From contig NZ_PXZM01000023.1 in assembly GCF_003013395.1 (NCBI RefSeq), positions 248,001-312,000 of the forward strand: a stretch of 64,000 nucleotides of DNA, in the 5' to 3' direction. This DNA comes from Brevibacillus fortis. Lineage in GTDB: Bacteria; Bacillota; Bacilli; Brevibacillales; Brevibacillaceae. Numbering within the stretch: the first letter of the stretch is position 1; each line of letters begins with the position of its first letter. Below the pieces are notes generated by a model. That model worked only from the letters and a program-made list of their open reading frames with translations. It ran no database searches and had not been told where the DNA came from. The position numbers were made by a program, and so were the translations under genes. Shown piece after piece: positions 52,469 to 61,714 of the stretch.

Positions 52469-53338
52469 ATGCGTTTTGACGAAGCATACTCTGGAAATGT
52501 CTTTATCCGTAGTCACGGGAATTATGAAGAAAGCCAAGCGGTTATTTACGGTATGCCAATGGACTGGACAGTGAGCTTCCGTCCGGGCTCTCGTTTTGGC
52601 CCTTCCCGTATTCGTGAGGTATCCATCGGTCTGGAAGAGTACAGCCCGTACTTGGACAGGCTGTTGGAAGACATCAAATACTTTGATGCTGGCGATATTC
52701 CACTTCCTTTTGGAAACGTGGAAGGAAGCCTGGATGCGATCCGTACATTCGTGGCAAAAGTATTGGCTGATGGCAAGTTCCCATTGGGTATGGGCGGGGA
52801 GCACTTGGTTTCCTGGCCAGTATTCCAAGCTGTTTATGAAAAGTACAAAGACATGGTCGTGTTCCACTTTGACGCGCATACAGACCTGCGTGACAACTAC
52901 GAGGGATACGAATACTCCCACTCCACCCCGATCAAAAAGGTATGCAACCTGATCGGCGGCAAAAATGTTTACTCTTTCGGTATCCGCAGCGGGATGAAAG
53001 ACGAATTTGAGTGGGCAAAAGAAAACATGCATTTGTACAAATACGATGTACTGGAGCCAGTGAAGCAAGTGCTGCCTACTATCGGCAACCGTCCGATCTA
53101 CCTGTCGATTGACATCGATGTATTGGACCCTGCGCACGCTCCAGGAACAGGTACAACAGAAGCAGGCGGCATCACGTCTCGTGAGCTGCTCGATACCATT
53201 CACTTCATGGCTAACAACGGTGCGAATGTCATCGGTTGTGACCTGGTGGAGGTTGCTCCTGTGTATGACCACAGTGAAATGACGCAAATCGCGGCATCTA
53301 AAATTGTTCGTGAGCTGCTCTTGAGCTTTGTAAAATAA
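52469..53338 (+). CDS. speB: Agmatinase
   Basis: A 289-residue manganese ureohydrolase that splits agmatine into putrescine and urea. Metal ligands are in GGEHLVSWP (His), FHFDAHTDLRD (Asp-His-Asp) and SIDIDVLDPAHAPGTGT (Asp-Asp). Codon use is smooth and strongly biased, as in speE, suggesting steady expression. CGGAGGAG precedes ATG. Confidence 0.96.
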   Translation: MRFDEAYSGNVFIRSHGNYEESQAVIYGMPMDWTVSFRPGSRFGPSRIREVSIGLEEYSPYLDRLLEDIKYFDAGDIPLPFGNVEGSLDAIRTFVAKVLADGKFPLGMGGEHLVSWPVFQAVYEKYKDMVVFHFDAHTDLRDNYEGYEYSHSTPIKKVCNLIGGKNVYSFGIRSGMKDEFEWAKENMHLYKYDVLEPVKQVLPTIGNRPIYLSIDIDVLDPAHAPGTGTTEAGGITSRELLDTIHFMANNGANVIGCDLVEVAPVYDHSEMTQIAASKIVRELLLSFVK

Positions 53339-53355
53339 GTGTACTTCTTTTGAAT

Positions 53356-53390
53356 AAGCCTCCGGTTTTGTATTAGAACCGGGGGCTTTT
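53356..53390 (+). terminator. Terminator of speE-speB
   Basis: AAGCCTCCGGTT / AACCGGGGGCTTTT, long stem with T-run. Confidence 0.93.
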
Positions 53391-53422
53391 CATTTTAGGC
53401 GGAGACGTTCCTTTATAATTAA

Positions 53423-53463
53423 TAAACATTATAGTTTACAAAGTATAAAATAGTCAGTACAAT
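53423..53463 (+). promoter_or_regulatory. Promoter and overlapping dyad before the MFS gene
   Basis: TTTACA (53435-53440), 17 bases, TACAAT (53458-53463). An inverted repeat TAAAC-ATTATA-GTTTA (53423-53438) overlaps the -35 box and could bind a repressor or activator. Confidence 0.55.
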
Positions 53464-53512
53464 CATAATAGTGAAATGATTCTTAGTGACGGAGGAAGAA
53501 GGAGTTGTTTTT

Positions 53513-54754
53513 ATGAGAGAAGTATTTGCCTACGCTCCATTTCGAAAACTGTTTTTTTCTAATCTTTTCTCCGGTTTTGGGCAAGGCATGACGATGATCG
53601 GGATTGCCTGGTTCCTCGTGGAAACGACAGGCTCGGCTCAGTTGCTAGGCTCCACCATGTTTACTTCAGCGGTACTGATGTTTTTCATCGGTCCGTATAT
53701 TGGTACACTCATCGATCGTTATTCCCGCAAAAAAATGCTGCTGGTAGAAAACTTGATCGGATTTGGCGTACTTGGCATGCTTGCGATCTGGGGCTTTTTC
53801 GGAGAGTACACCGAGTGGATGCTGATCGTTATCTATTTGACGACGACCTTTATGTACCAGATTCATTATCCGACACAGTCCGCACTGGTTCAGGAGACGT
53901 TCGAGCCCAAGCATTACAACAGCATCAACAGTCTGCTCGAAATCGAAGGACAGACGGCATCCGTTCTTGCTGGCGCGTTTGCGGGAATTTTACTTAGCTC
54001 CTACGGGCTGCATGTGGTCATTATTTTTAATGCTATTACGTACTTGTTCGCCTTTACCTTGCTGTCTACCATGACGTATACATTCACGCTGGAAAAAGAA
54101 GCGAAGCAAAATCAGGGTGTCGCCTGGACGGAGCAGCTGATGGAAAGCTGGCGGTACATTCGGCAAAAGAAAGGCTTCCTCCTGTTTGGCATATCGGCAC
54201 TCATGCCCTTCATTGCTGTTATGGCGACGAACTTATTGAAGCCTGTTTACATAAGTCAAACGTTGCAGGCAGGTGTCTCGGTTTATTCACTAGGAGAGGT
54301 CACGTATGCACTGGGTGCGGTAGCGGCAGGTTTACTCGTTGCTGTCGTCGTTCGCAAGATGGGACAACTGGCAGCCATGATCGGCAATACGTTGTTGTTC
54401 GCGATTGCCATTGTCGTCATGATTGCTTTGCCGTATGGCTGGGCGCTGATTGCGGCGTACACGTTTTACGGGTGGAGTAACGCTTCTGTCCGCTTGATTC
54501 GGCAATCGCTCTATATGACAGTTGTGCCGAAGAATCAGATGGGGCGGGTGATGAGCTTTTTCAACTCAATCGGCATGATGATGCGTTTGGTTCTTATCGG
54601 TATGTTTACGGCTATGATCGATTATACGGGGGCAGGAGTCGGGTACTTAGTGTTGGCAGGTCTGCTGTTGCTTGCGGCGATCGGAATTGCCGCTACCATG
54701 AGATACTTGCTGGCGGATGCCAAAGCAGAGGCGGCGGTTGCCACACAAGAGTGA
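53513..54754 (+). CDS. MFS transporter (DHA3-like)
   Basis: A 413-residue major facilitator with about 12 hydrophobic segments. The N-terminus (FAYAPFRKLFFSNLFSGFGQGM) and motif A variant GTLIDRYSRKKML fit the macrolide/multidrug DHA3 group. ATG 53513 is chosen with AAGGAG 9 bases upstream; an upstream GTG at 53486 has no site. Substrate unknown. Confidence 0.87.
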   Translation: MREVFAYAPFRKLFFSNLFSGFGQGMTMIGIAWFLVETTGSAQLLGSTMFTSAVLMFFIGPYIGTLIDRYSRKKMLLVENLIGFGVLGMLAIWGFFGEYTEWMLIVIYLTTTFMYQIHYPTQSALVQETFEPKHYNSINSLLEIEGQTASVLAGAFAGILLSSYGLHVVIIFNAITYLFAFTLLSTMTYTFTLEKEAKQNQGVAWTEQLMESWRYIRQKKGFLLFGISALMPFIAVMATNLLKPVYISQTLQAGVSVYSLGEVTYALGAVAAGLLVAVVVRKMGQLAAMIGNTLLFAIAIVVMIALPYGWALIAAYTFYGWSNASVRLIRQSLYMTVVPKNQMGRVMSFFNSIGMMMRLVLIGMFTAMIDYTGAGVGYLVLAGLLLLAAIGIAATMRYLLADAKAEAAVATQE

Positions 54755-54812
54755 TGAAGGGTAGAATGTAGGGATAAATGGGAAGCGAAAGAAAGTGGAG
54801 TGTGGAAGCAGC

Positions 54813-55226
54813 ATGCAAGACATACAAGTGAAATTGACGGCACGGCATCATGTCGAAGGCAACTGGGAAGAAACGACCCACAGCTATGAGGGTAAGCGAG
54901 TGCAAAAAGCATCCGCCTGGTACTTGACCTACAAAGAGCAGATGGAAGGCGCAGGCGAAGTAAGCACGACTCTGAAGCTGACAGATACGTCCATTACGCT
55001 GGTTCGTCAGGGCGGTGTTTCAACCAGACAGCAATTCGAAAAAGGAGCTAGCACCCATTCTACCTATCAAAGTCCCTATGGCCCGTTTGCGATGGAGACG
55101 CATACGAACAAGCTGCGAATCCGCTACGAGGAAGAGGTGCCTATACAGGTAGAAATCGCGTACCAGCTATGGATGAATGAGCAGTACGCTGGTGAGCATG
55201 AGCTGAAAATAGAGCTAGGAAAATAA
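54813..55226 (+). CDS. ywiB: YwiB-like protein (DUF1934)
   Basis: A 137-residue beta-barrel protein like B. subtilis YwiB, a calycin-like fold of unknown ligand. Landmarks: QDIQVKLTARHHVEGNWEET, QRTYQSPYGPFAMETHTNKL (approximately) and YQLWMNEQYAGEHELKIEL. ATG 54813 follows GTGGAAG. In B. subtilis it precedes argS; argS is not present here. Confidence 0.82.
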   Translation: MQDIQVKLTARHHVEGNWEETTHSYEGKRVQKASAWYLTYKEQMEGAGEVSTTLKLTDTSITLVRQGGVSTRQQFEKGASTHSTYQSPYGPFAMETHTNKLRIRYEEEVPIQVEIAYQLWMNEQYAGEHELKIELGK

Positions 55227-55227
55227 G

Positions 55228-55252
55228 CCGCCCTTTGCAAGGGCGGTTTTTT
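55228..55252 (+). terminator. Terminator of ywiB
   Basis: CCGCCCTT-TGC-AAGGGCGG followed by TTTTTT. Confidence 0.93.
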
Positions 55253-55301
55253 GCACGTACAATAGGAGTACTTGCGGCTGGATGTGAAAGGGGGATACAG
55301 C

Positions 55302-55694
55302 ATGTTTGTACTTGTAAATGGACTATTAGCCGGTCTGGGTCTTGCTGCTTTTTTGGCGCTCGGAGATGGATTGTTTGATACCAATACCTTTCCCGTTTTA
55401 ATTGATGTCAGCTATGTACCGGGCATGGAAAACCTGCCCTCTATTGTAGAGCTTTTGATTCACTTGCTGCTCAGTGTGATCGTAGCCTTTTTTCTCATGC
55501 ATTTTTATCCGCGGGAACGAAAAGCCCAATCGGTACGATACTTGCTGTACTGGATGCTCGGTTTCTCTGTCGCGTTTTTCCCATTTAGCCTGTTGAGTCA
55601 ATCTGCGATGAGTTTGACAGCGTTTCTCATCTGGGTATTGGGACATTTACTGTATACCGGAATGCTTGCTATTCAGGTAGGGCGTAATCGATAA
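55302..55694 (+). CDS. Small four-helix membrane protein
   Basis: A 130-residue hydrophobic protein with four predicted helices (LVNGLLAGLGLAAFLALGDG; VELLIHLLLSVIVAFFLMHF; YLLYWMLGFSVAFFPFSLL; LTAFLIWVLGHLLYTGMLAI). Not recognised. ATG 55302 follows AAAGGGGGA. Confidence 0.7.
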   Translation: MFVLVNGLLAGLGLAAFLALGDGLFDTNTFPVLIDVSYVPGMENLPSIVELLIHLLLSVIVAFFLMHFYPRERKAQSVRYLLYWMLGFSVAFFPFSLLSQSAMSLTAFLIWVLGHLLYTGMLAIQVGRNR

Positions 55695-55706
55695 TATCGT
55701 AAAAGT

Positions 55707-55720
55707 GCCGAATATTCGGC
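55707..55720. promoter_or_regulatory. Palindrome GCCGAATATTCGGC (activator site 1)
   Basis: Perfect 14-bp palindrome before the PAS/sigma-54 activator gene; the same GCCGAA-N2-TTCGGC palindrome recurs upstream of kamA. Probably the activator's binding site, here for autoregulation. Confidence 0.7.
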
Positions 55721-55769
55721 GAAGTGATGATTTTTTGGCAGCATGTGGAAGGAAGGAGTGAAAGCCAGG

Positions 55770-57188
55770 ATGCCGTTGTCAGATACGGTAGAAATGTTGC
55801 AGGCGATCTTGGGTGCCATCGATGAAGGAATTCACGTTGTGGACGCAAATGGAATTACCATTTTTTACAATCACGTCGCAGCCAAGCTCGATGGGCTGAC
55901 CTCAGAAGAGGTATTGGGGAAGCCGTTATTGGAGGTTTTTCCTTCACTTGATCGACAGTCGAGTACCCTGCTTCGTGTCATCGATAGTGGCGAATCAATC
56001 TACAACCAGACACAGACATATAAGAACTGGAAGGGAATGCGAGTAGAGACAATCAACACGACACTTCCGGTGAGGGTAGGCAAACGGTTAGTCGGTGCAG
56101 TCGAGGTGGCGAAGGATATCGGCAAGCTAAAAGAACTGTCGGAGCGCTTGGTCGATCTTCAGGCCAAGATTAGCAAGCCGAAACGAACAAAACGCACGGT
56201 AGATGAGACGACTTTCCATTTCGAAGACATTTTGACGATGAGTGAAAAAATGAAGCGCCTCAAAGAACGTGCTCGAAAAGCTGCTCGGACAACCTCTCCC
56301 GTGTTGATATATGGCGAGACTGGGACGGGAAAAGAACTGTTTGTCCAATCTATCCATCAGGCTTCCGTACGCAGCAATAAGCCATTCATCGCGCAAAACT
56401 GTGCCGCGCTGCCGGCTACGCTGCTCGAAAGCTTGCTCTTTGGCACGACAAAAGGAAGCTTCACGGGAGCCGATGATCGACCAGGGTTATTCGAGCTGGC
56501 GGACGGCGGTACTTTATTTCTAGATGAACTGAACAGTATGCAGCTCGATTTGCAGGCAAAGCTGTTGCGAGTCCTCCAGGACGGTCAGATCAGACGAATC
56601 GGCGGGAGCCAATCGACTAAAGTGGACGTACGGGTAATTGCCGCAGTCAACGAAGCACCACAGTCACTCGTGGAGCGGGGAGTCATGCGAACCGACCTGT
56701 ACTACCGGATCAACGTCGTCTCTTTTGAATTGCCGCCATTGCGCGAGCGCAGAGAAGATGTAGATATGCTGATCGATCATTTCTTGCAAAAGTTCAATCG
56801 GATTTTCGAGATGAATGTGCGTGGAATCAGCAGTGAAGTAGCGCGTTTGTTTGCTGCGTATGATTGGCCGGGCAACGTACGTGAACTGGAGCATGTCATA
56901 GAAGCAGCCATGAATATGGTGGAGTCTGACATCATTTTGCTAGATCATCTTCCAGCTCATTTGCTGGAACGCTCGCAGTCAGAGAAAAAAGAAGCGCCTA
57001 TTTCGGCGCAACTCCTGTCAAAGGAAGGCTGTACGCTGCCCGATATTTTGCGTGAGGTGGAGGAAAAGGTGATCAAAGATGCGATGCAGCAAACGGACGG
57101 TAATGTCCTTCGTGCCGCCAAGCTCTTGGGAATCCCAAGACAAACACTGCAATACAAGCTCTCGCAACGGATGATCCCTCCCTGTTGA
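55770..57188 (+). CDS. PAS-domain sigma-54-dependent activator (RocR/KamR-like)
   Basis: A 472-residue enhancer-binding protein. An N-terminal PAS domain (about 10-115; [20 protein letters not shown]) senses an unknown ligand, a linker follows, then the AAA+ domain with Walker A GETGTGKE (about 182), sigma-54 loop GSFTGA (about 229-234; canonical is GAFTGA), Walker B LFLDELN, and a Fis-type HTH ([21 protein letters not shown]). This is the RocR type of Bacillales; the KamR activator of the Bacillus thuringiensis lysine locus is the nearest by context. ATG 55770 has AAGGAAGGAG 11 bases upstream; ATG 55743 has no site. Confidence 0.9.
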   Translation: MPLSDTVEMLQAILGAIDEGIHVVDANGITIFYNHVAAKLDGLTSEEVLGKPLLEVFPSLDRQSSTLLRVIDSGESIYNQTQTYKNWKGMRVETINTTLPVRVGKRLVGAVEVAKDIGKLKELSERLVDLQAKISKPKRTKRTVDETTFHFEDILTMSEKMKRLKERARKAARTTSPVLIYGETGTGKELFVQSIHQASVRSNKPFIAQNCAALPATLLESLLFGTTKGSFTGADDRPGLFELADGGTLFLDELNSMQLDLQAKLLRVLQDGQIRRIGGSQSTKVDVRVIAAVNEAPQSLVERGVMRTDLYYRINVVSFELPPLRERREDVDMLIDHFLQKFNRIFEMNVRGISSEVARLFAAYDWPGNVRELEHVIEAAMNMVESDIILLDHLPAHLLERSQSEKKEAPISAQLLSKEGCTLPDILREVEEKVIKDAMQQTDGNVLRAAKLLGIPRQTLQYKLSQRMIPPC

Positions 57189-57189
57189 G

Positions 57190-57205
57190 TGCCGAAAATT
57201 CGGCA
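57190..57205. promoter_or_regulatory. Palindrome TGCCGAAAATTCGGCA (activator site 2, UAS of kamA)
   Basis: Perfect palindrome about 80 bases upstream of the -24 box of kamA, typical enhancer distance; same motif as the one at 55707. Confidence 0.75.
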
Positions 57206-57280
57206 GACTCACATAGGCACAAGTCAGGATGGAGCGCTCACAAAACGCTCTATTCCTTATTTTCTAAATCTTTTGATTTG

Positions 57281-57298
57281 TTGGCATGACACTTGCAT
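57281..57298 (+). promoter_or_regulatory. Sigma-54 (-24/-12) promoter of kamA
   Basis: TTGGCATGacacTTGCAT: invariant GG 57283-57284 and GC 57295-57296 separated by 10 bases. It shares TTGGCATG-N4-TTGC with the promoter at 10695. Confidence 0.92.
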
Positions 57299-57352
57299 CT
57301 CTTGTTGGTTGAGTGAAACGCAGAGGTTCACCATAAGACGAGAGGAGACGGG

Positions 57353-58717
57353 ATGCACATGACAGTAGCGACAAAACGCGATTGGCGTTCGATAGAACTT
57401 TGGAAGGATGTCACGGACGAGCAATGGAATGACTGGATGTGGCAGCTTACGCACACCATCAAGACGGTCGATGATTTGAAGCAGGTAATCAACCTGACAC
57501 CGGAAGAGGAAGAGGGCGTACGGATTTCTACGCAAACCATTCCACTCAACATCACACCGTACTATGCTCATCTGATGGATCCAGATGATCCAAGCGATCC
57601 GGTTCGCATGCAGTCTGTACCTTTGTCCTCTGAGATGGTTCGTACGAAATACGACATGGAAGATCCACTCCACGAGGACACCGATTCTCCCGTACCTGGT
57701 CTGACGCATCGTTATCCAGATCGTGTGCTTTTCCTGGTAACGAACCAATGCTCCATGTATTGCCGTTACTGTACGCGCCGTCGCTTTTCCGGCCAGATCG
57801 GCATGGGCGTGCCAAAGAAACAGCTGGATGCCTGTATCGATTACATCCGCAGCAGACCAGAAGTCCGCGATGTACTGCTCTCCGGTGGAGATGGTCTGTT
57901 GATCAACGACCGCGTATTGGAATACATCATCAGCAGCCTGCGCGACATCCCGCATGTTGAAATTATTCGAATCGGTACGCGTGCACCAGTTGTATTCCCG
58001 CAGCGCATTACCGAAAACCTGTGTAATATTCTGAAAAAATACCATCCAGTCTGGCTCAATACACACTTTAACCATCCAAAAGAAATTACGCCGGAAGCGA
58101 AGCTGGCTTGCGAAATGCTCGCCAACGCTGGTGTTCCGCTCGGCAATCAGGCAGTTATTTTGGCTGGCATTAACGATTGTGCGAATACGATGAAAAAGCT
58201 GGTGCAGGACCTGGTCAAAATCCGTGTCCGCCCGTATTACATCTATCAATGCGACCTGTCAGAAGGAATCGGACACTTCCGCGCGCCTGTCAGCAAAGGG
58301 ATCGAAATCATTGAGCACCTACGCGGTCATACTTCCGGCTATGCAGTTCCGACCTTTGTAGTAGACGCTCCCCACGGCGGAGGCAAAATTCCAGTCAGCC
58401 CGAACTACATCATCTCGCAAGCATCTGATAAAGTTGTGCTGCGTAATTTTGAAGGCGTTATCACGTCCTATCCAGAGCCGAAGCAATACCACGAGCACGA
58501 CGAGGAAAACTGCGAATACTGCATGGCTGCAAAAGGCAAAGCGGTTGGTATCGCAGCACTCATGCAAGACGAGGTAGACAATCTGGAGCCGACTGATCTG
58601 CCGCGCAACAAGCGGATCAAGGCGACCAAGGTCAAATCACTCGCAGATGTGCGGTCGGAGCAAAAGACCAAAAAAGAACAGACCACTGCCGAGACGAAGG
58701 AAGCCTCAGGAAAATAA
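57353..58717 (+). CDS. kamA: Lysine 2,3-aminomutase
   Basis: A 454-residue radical-SAM, PLP-dependent enzyme that converts L-lysine to L-beta-lysine. The [4Fe-4S] motif C133-x3-C137-x2-C140 lies in NQCSMYCRYCTRRRF, SAM-binding LLSGGDGLL, PLP-binding K345 in DAPHGGGKIPV, and a C-terminal Cys pair (ENCEYC) for zinc. Length and sequence match B. subtilis KamA. The gene has its own sigma-54 promoter and a terminator, so it is a single-gene catabolic unit controlled by the upstream activator. GAGGAGACGGG precedes ATG. Confidence 0.96.
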   Translation: MHMTVATKRDWRSIELWKDVTDEQWNDWMWQLTHTIKTVDDLKQVINLTPEEEEGVRISTQTIPLNITPYYAHLMDPDDPSDPVRMQSVPLSSEMVRTKYDMEDPLHEDTDSPVPGLTHRYPDRVLFLVTNQCSMYCRYCTRRRFSGQIGMGVPKKQLDACIDYIRSRPEVRDVLLSGGDGLLINDRVLEYIISSLRDIPHVEIIRIGTRAPVVFPQRITENLCNILKKYHPVWLNTHFNHPKEITPEAKLACEMLANAGVPLGNQAVILAGINDCANTMKKLVQDLVKIRVRPYYIYQCDLSEGIGHFRAPVSKGIEIIEHLRGHTSGYAVPTFVVDAPHGGGKIPVSPNYIISQASDKVVLRNFEGVITSYPEPKQYHEHDEENCEYCMAAKGKAVGIAALMQDEVDNLEPTDLPRNKRIKATKVKSLADVRSEQKTKKEQTTAETKEASGK

Positions 58718-58725
58718 GCAGGATC

Positions 58726-58761
58726 AACAGCTACCCGTATGAAGGTAGCTGTTTCTTTTTT
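58726..58761 (+). terminator. Terminator of kamA
   Basis: AACAGCTACC / GGTAGCTGTT followed by TCTTTTTT. Confidence 0.93.
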
Positions 58762-58837
58762 CGTAAGAATATTTCCAACTCTTTGAAGAGGATGGATGAT
58801 TCGCAACTTGTGTGATAAGATCGAGTTGTACCTAATA

Positions 58838-58851
58838 TGAGCGGTCGCTCA
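58838..58851. promoter_or_regulatory. Palindrome TGAGCGGTCGCTCA
   Basis: Perfect 14-bp palindrome of TetR-operator type about 135 bases before fadF, 35 bases upstream of a FadR-like box. Confidence 0.55.
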
Positions 58852-58885
58852 GTATCGTTTCATTTTTCGAAAAAAATAAACAAAC

Positions 58886-58903
58886 TGACTGAATACTCAT
58901 TCA
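58886..58903. promoter_or_regulatory. FadR box before fadF
   Basis: TGACTGAATACTCATTCA matches the B. subtilis FadR (YsiA) consensus TGAATGAMTANTCATTCA at 17 of 18 positions. FadR represses fatty-acid oxidation genes and is released by long-chain acyl-CoA. Confidence 0.8.
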
Positions 58904-58985
58904 TTTATTTCCATGATTCTGATAAGATAGAAAAAAACGATTTTCACGTCCAAAGACAAACTCGCATTAGAGGGGAGTAGAAATT

Positions 58986-61061
58986 ATGCTGGCACTCATT
59001 AATTTGATCGCCTTTTTCCTGGTTCTCGCTTACGGGCTGTATTTAGCTGGGCATGTCGTATACAGCAGATACTTGTTCATCAAGCTGGGGAAAAAGCCAG
59101 ATGTGAAAAATGACTTTGGGGCACGCATCAATCTGATGCTGGACAACGTCATTTTCCACAAGAAGCTGCTGAAGGACAAAAAGAGCGGCGTGATGCACGT
59201 CGTCATGTTTTACGGTTTTATCACTCTGCAATTCGGAGCCATCGAGCTGATTATCAAAGGGCTTTCGAAAGGCTACGAGCTCCCTTTTGGTAGCGCGCAC
59301 AAATACTTCTCCGTCATGCAGGAGATCACCACGTTTCTCATTTTGGCAGCGGTCGGCTACGCTTTCTACCGCCGCTATATTGAAAAGCTCAAGCGTCTGA
59401 AGCGCGGCTTCAAATCAGGACTCGTCCTCTTGCTGATCTCCTCCTTGATGGCGACCGTGTTGCTCTCGCTTGCTTTTGAACAAATTTGGCTCGGACACGA
59501 ACCCTCCGGCTTTGCTCCGATCTCTTCTGTTTTCGCAATCGTATTCTCCGCGATTGGGGTAGGGACAACCGGTGCAGCGGTAGGCTTTTACGTTTTCTGG
59601 TGGCTGCATCTGATCATCTTGCTCGGCTTCGCGATATATGTGCCGCAGTCCAAGCACGCGCACTTGCTGTTTGCGCCCGTCAACGTGTGGTTCAAGAAGC
59701 TGGACCCGCCAGGCAAGCTGACCAGCATCAACTTCGAGGACGAGACGCAGGAAGTATTCGGTGTCGGCAAGATCGAGGATTTTACACAAACGCAGCTTAT
59801 CGACCTGTACGCTTGTGTGGAGTGCGGTCGCTGCACGAATATGTGCCCAGCCTCGGGAACGGGAAAAATGCTCTCCCCGATGGATCTGATTACGAAAATG
59901 CGCGATCATTTGACCGAAAAAGGTGCGTCGGTGACATCACGTACACCATGGATGCCGAACTTCGCCTTTTCGCAGACGACTGCCAACCAGATTGCGATCC
60001 AAGCATCTGAAGTAGCGGCGACGGCGGAAGGAGCAACCGCGGTCTATGAGAAAAACTTGATCGGCGATGTCATTACCGAGCAGGAGCTATGGGCTTGTAC
60101 GACCTGTCGTAACTGCGAAGACCAATGCCCGGTGATGAACGAGCACGTAGATAAAATCATCGACATGCGCCGTTATTTGGTCATGACGGAAGGCAGCATG
60201 CCAGCCGAAGCGCAGCGTGCCTTGAACAATATCGAGCGTCAAGGTAACCCATGGGGAATCAACCGCAAAGACCGGACGAAATGGATTGAAGGTCTGAATG
60301 ATGAGTACGAGGTGCCGACGGTAAAACAGGTCGAGGAATTCGAGTACTTGTTCTGGGTAGGCTCGATGGGATCGTTTGACTTGCGCAGTCAAAAAATTTC
60401 ACAGGCATTTGTGAAGCTCATGCACGAAGCAGGCGTGAAGTTCGCCATCCTGGGCAATGAGGAAAAGAACTCTGGCGATACCGCTCGCCGCATTGGTAAC
60501 GAGTTCTTGTTCCAGCAGCTCGCCCAAGAAAATATCGCTTTGTTTGAAGCGTATGAAGTCAAAAAAATCGTCACCTGCGACCCGCATGCGTTCAATACGT
60601 TTAAGAACGAGTATCCGGAGTTTGGGTTAAATGCAGAGGTGTATCACCACTCCGAGCTGTTGGCGGAGTGGGTGAAGGAAGGCAAATTGAAGCCAACCAA
60701 GGAAGTCAAAGAGCGCATCACCTACCACGATTCCTGCTACTTGGGCCGCTACAACGAAATTTACGACAAGCCACGCGTGATCCTCGAAGCCATTCCAGGC
60801 GTAGAGGTGGTCGAGATGAAGCGCAGCGGCTGCGACAGTATGTGCTGCGGAGCGGGCGGCGGCTTGATGTGGATGGAGGAGCACGAAGGTTCCCGTGTCA
60901 ACGTCACACGTACAGAGCAAGCTCTGGAGGTCAACCCGACGGAAATCGCCAGTGCATGCCCGTACTGCCTAACGATGATGAACGACGGAATCAAGACCAA
61001 AGAGCAGGAAGATCACGTCAAAACACGCGACGTCGCGGAAATTCTCGCAGACGCCATCTAG
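58986..61061 (+). CDS. fadF: FadF-like iron-sulfur oxidoreductase of beta-oxidation
   Basis: A 691-residue membrane protein that likely passes electrons from electron-transfer flavoprotein and acyl-CoA dehydrogenase to the quinone pool. The N-terminal half has about six helices (NarI/heme-b-like), then two 4Fe-4S motifs (CVECGRCTNMCP about 277-288; CTTCRNCEDQCP about 371-382) and two Cys-rich CCG-type domains (YHDSCYLGRYN and SMCCGAGGGLMW). It corresponds to B. subtilis FadF (YwjF), first gene of fadF-acdA-rpoE; here acdA does not follow. FadR box upstream. GAGGGGAG precedes ATG. Confidence 0.93.
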   Translation: MLALINLIAFFLVLAYGLYLAGHVVYSRYLFIKLGKKPDVKNDFGARINLMLDNVIFHKKLLKDKKSGVMHVVMFYGFITLQFGAIELIIKGLSKGYELPFGSAHKYFSVMQEITTFLILAAVGYAFYRRYIEKLKRLKRGFKSGLVLLLISSLMATVLLSLAFEQIWLGHEPSGFAPISSVFAIVFSAIGVGTTGAAVGFYVFWWLHLIILLGFAIYVPQSKHAHLLFAPVNVWFKKLDPPGKLTSINFEDETQEVFGVGKIEDFTQTQLIDLYACVECGRCTNMCPASGTGKMLSPMDLITKMRDHLTEKGASVTSRTPWMPNFAFSQTTANQIAIQASEVAATAEGATAVYEKNLIGDVITEQELWACTTCRNCEDQCPVMNEHVDKIIDMRRYLVMTEGSMPAEAQRALNNIERQGNPWGINRKDRTKWIEGLNDEYEVPTVKQVEEFEYLFWVGSMGSFDLRSQKISQAFVKLMHEAGVKFAILGNEEKNSGDTARRIGNEFLFQQLAQENIALFEAYEVKKIVTCDPHAFNTFKNEYPEFGLNAEVYHHSELLAEWVKEGKLKPTKEVKERITYHDSCYLGRYNEIYDKPRVILEAIPGVEVVEMKRSGCDSMCCGAGGGLMWMEEHEGSRVNVTRTEQALEVNPTEIASACPYCLTMMNDGIKTKEQEDHVKTRDVAEILADAI

Positions 61062-61070
61062 GTTCATACC

Positions 61071-61121
61071 ATGCGCAAGCCTCATGCTGATCAAGCGACG
61101 AGGCTTGCGCATTATTTTTTT
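61071..61121 (+). terminator. Terminator of fadF
   Basis: TGCGCAAGCCTC / GAGGCTTGCGCA followed by TTATTTTTTT. Confidence 0.92.
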
Positions 61122-61174
61122 AAAAAAAACTGTAAGATAGAGGAGCTAGCTGAATCTAAAGGAGTGGGAAGGGA

Positions 61175-61714
61175 GTGAGGAAGCTGGACCTTACAGAGAA
61201 AAGCTTAACCAAAACAACAGAAGCAATATTTGATGAATTAATCCGGCATTATTTGAAAAAGGTGCTGCGACTTGTGTACTTGATAGTCAAGGACCGCAGC
61301 GTGGCAGAAGATATCGCTCAGGATGTGTTCCTGATAGCTTACAAAAACTTGGGGAAATTCCGCCAAGAAAGCTCGATGCAAACATGGGTGTACCGAATTG
61401 CCGTCAACGAAGCGAAAAAGCACCTTCGCTCGTGGTCGTTTCGTCATCTGTTTTTCAAGCCAGAAGTGGACATAGAGGTAGTCGAGGGAGCAGAGTCGGC
61501 TGTTTTACAAAATGACCTTCGCGCTCGTTTTGCTCATCTCGTCATGAAGCTGCCGCATAGCTATCGTCAGTTGATTGTTCTTCACTACTACGAGGAGTTG
61601 TCCGTCGAGGAGATTGCGGTGATTATGGACACGTCCGCAGGAGCGATTTATACGAAAATGCACCGTGCACGTCAAAAGCTCAAAGCGCTCCTGGAAAAGG
61701 AGGGGATCGAATGA
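61175..61714 (+). CDS. ECF-type RNA polymerase sigma factor
   Basis: A 179-residue alternative sigma factor. Region 2 (YLIVKDRSVAEDIAQDVFLIAYKNL and TWVYRIAVNEAKKHLRS; landmarks AEDIAQDVFLIAY) and region 4 (YYEELSVEEIAVIMDTSAGAIYTKMHRARQKLK; landmarks EEIAVIMDTSAGAIYTK) are complete, with no region 1.1 or 3. GTG 61175 lies 10 bases after AAAGGAG. It overlaps the next gene by 4 bases (ATGA), the usual arrangement with an anti-sigma factor. Its own promoter sequence is not obvious. Confidence 0.9.
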   Translation: MRKLDLTEKSLTKTTEAIFDELIRHYLKKVLRLVYLIVKDRSVAEDIAQDVFLIAYKNLGKFRQESSMQTWVYRIAVNEAKKHLRSWSFRHLFFKPEVDIEVVEGAESAVLQNDLRARFAHLVMKLPHSYRQLIVLHYYEELSVEEIAVIMDTSAGAIYTKMHRARQKLKALLEKEGIE

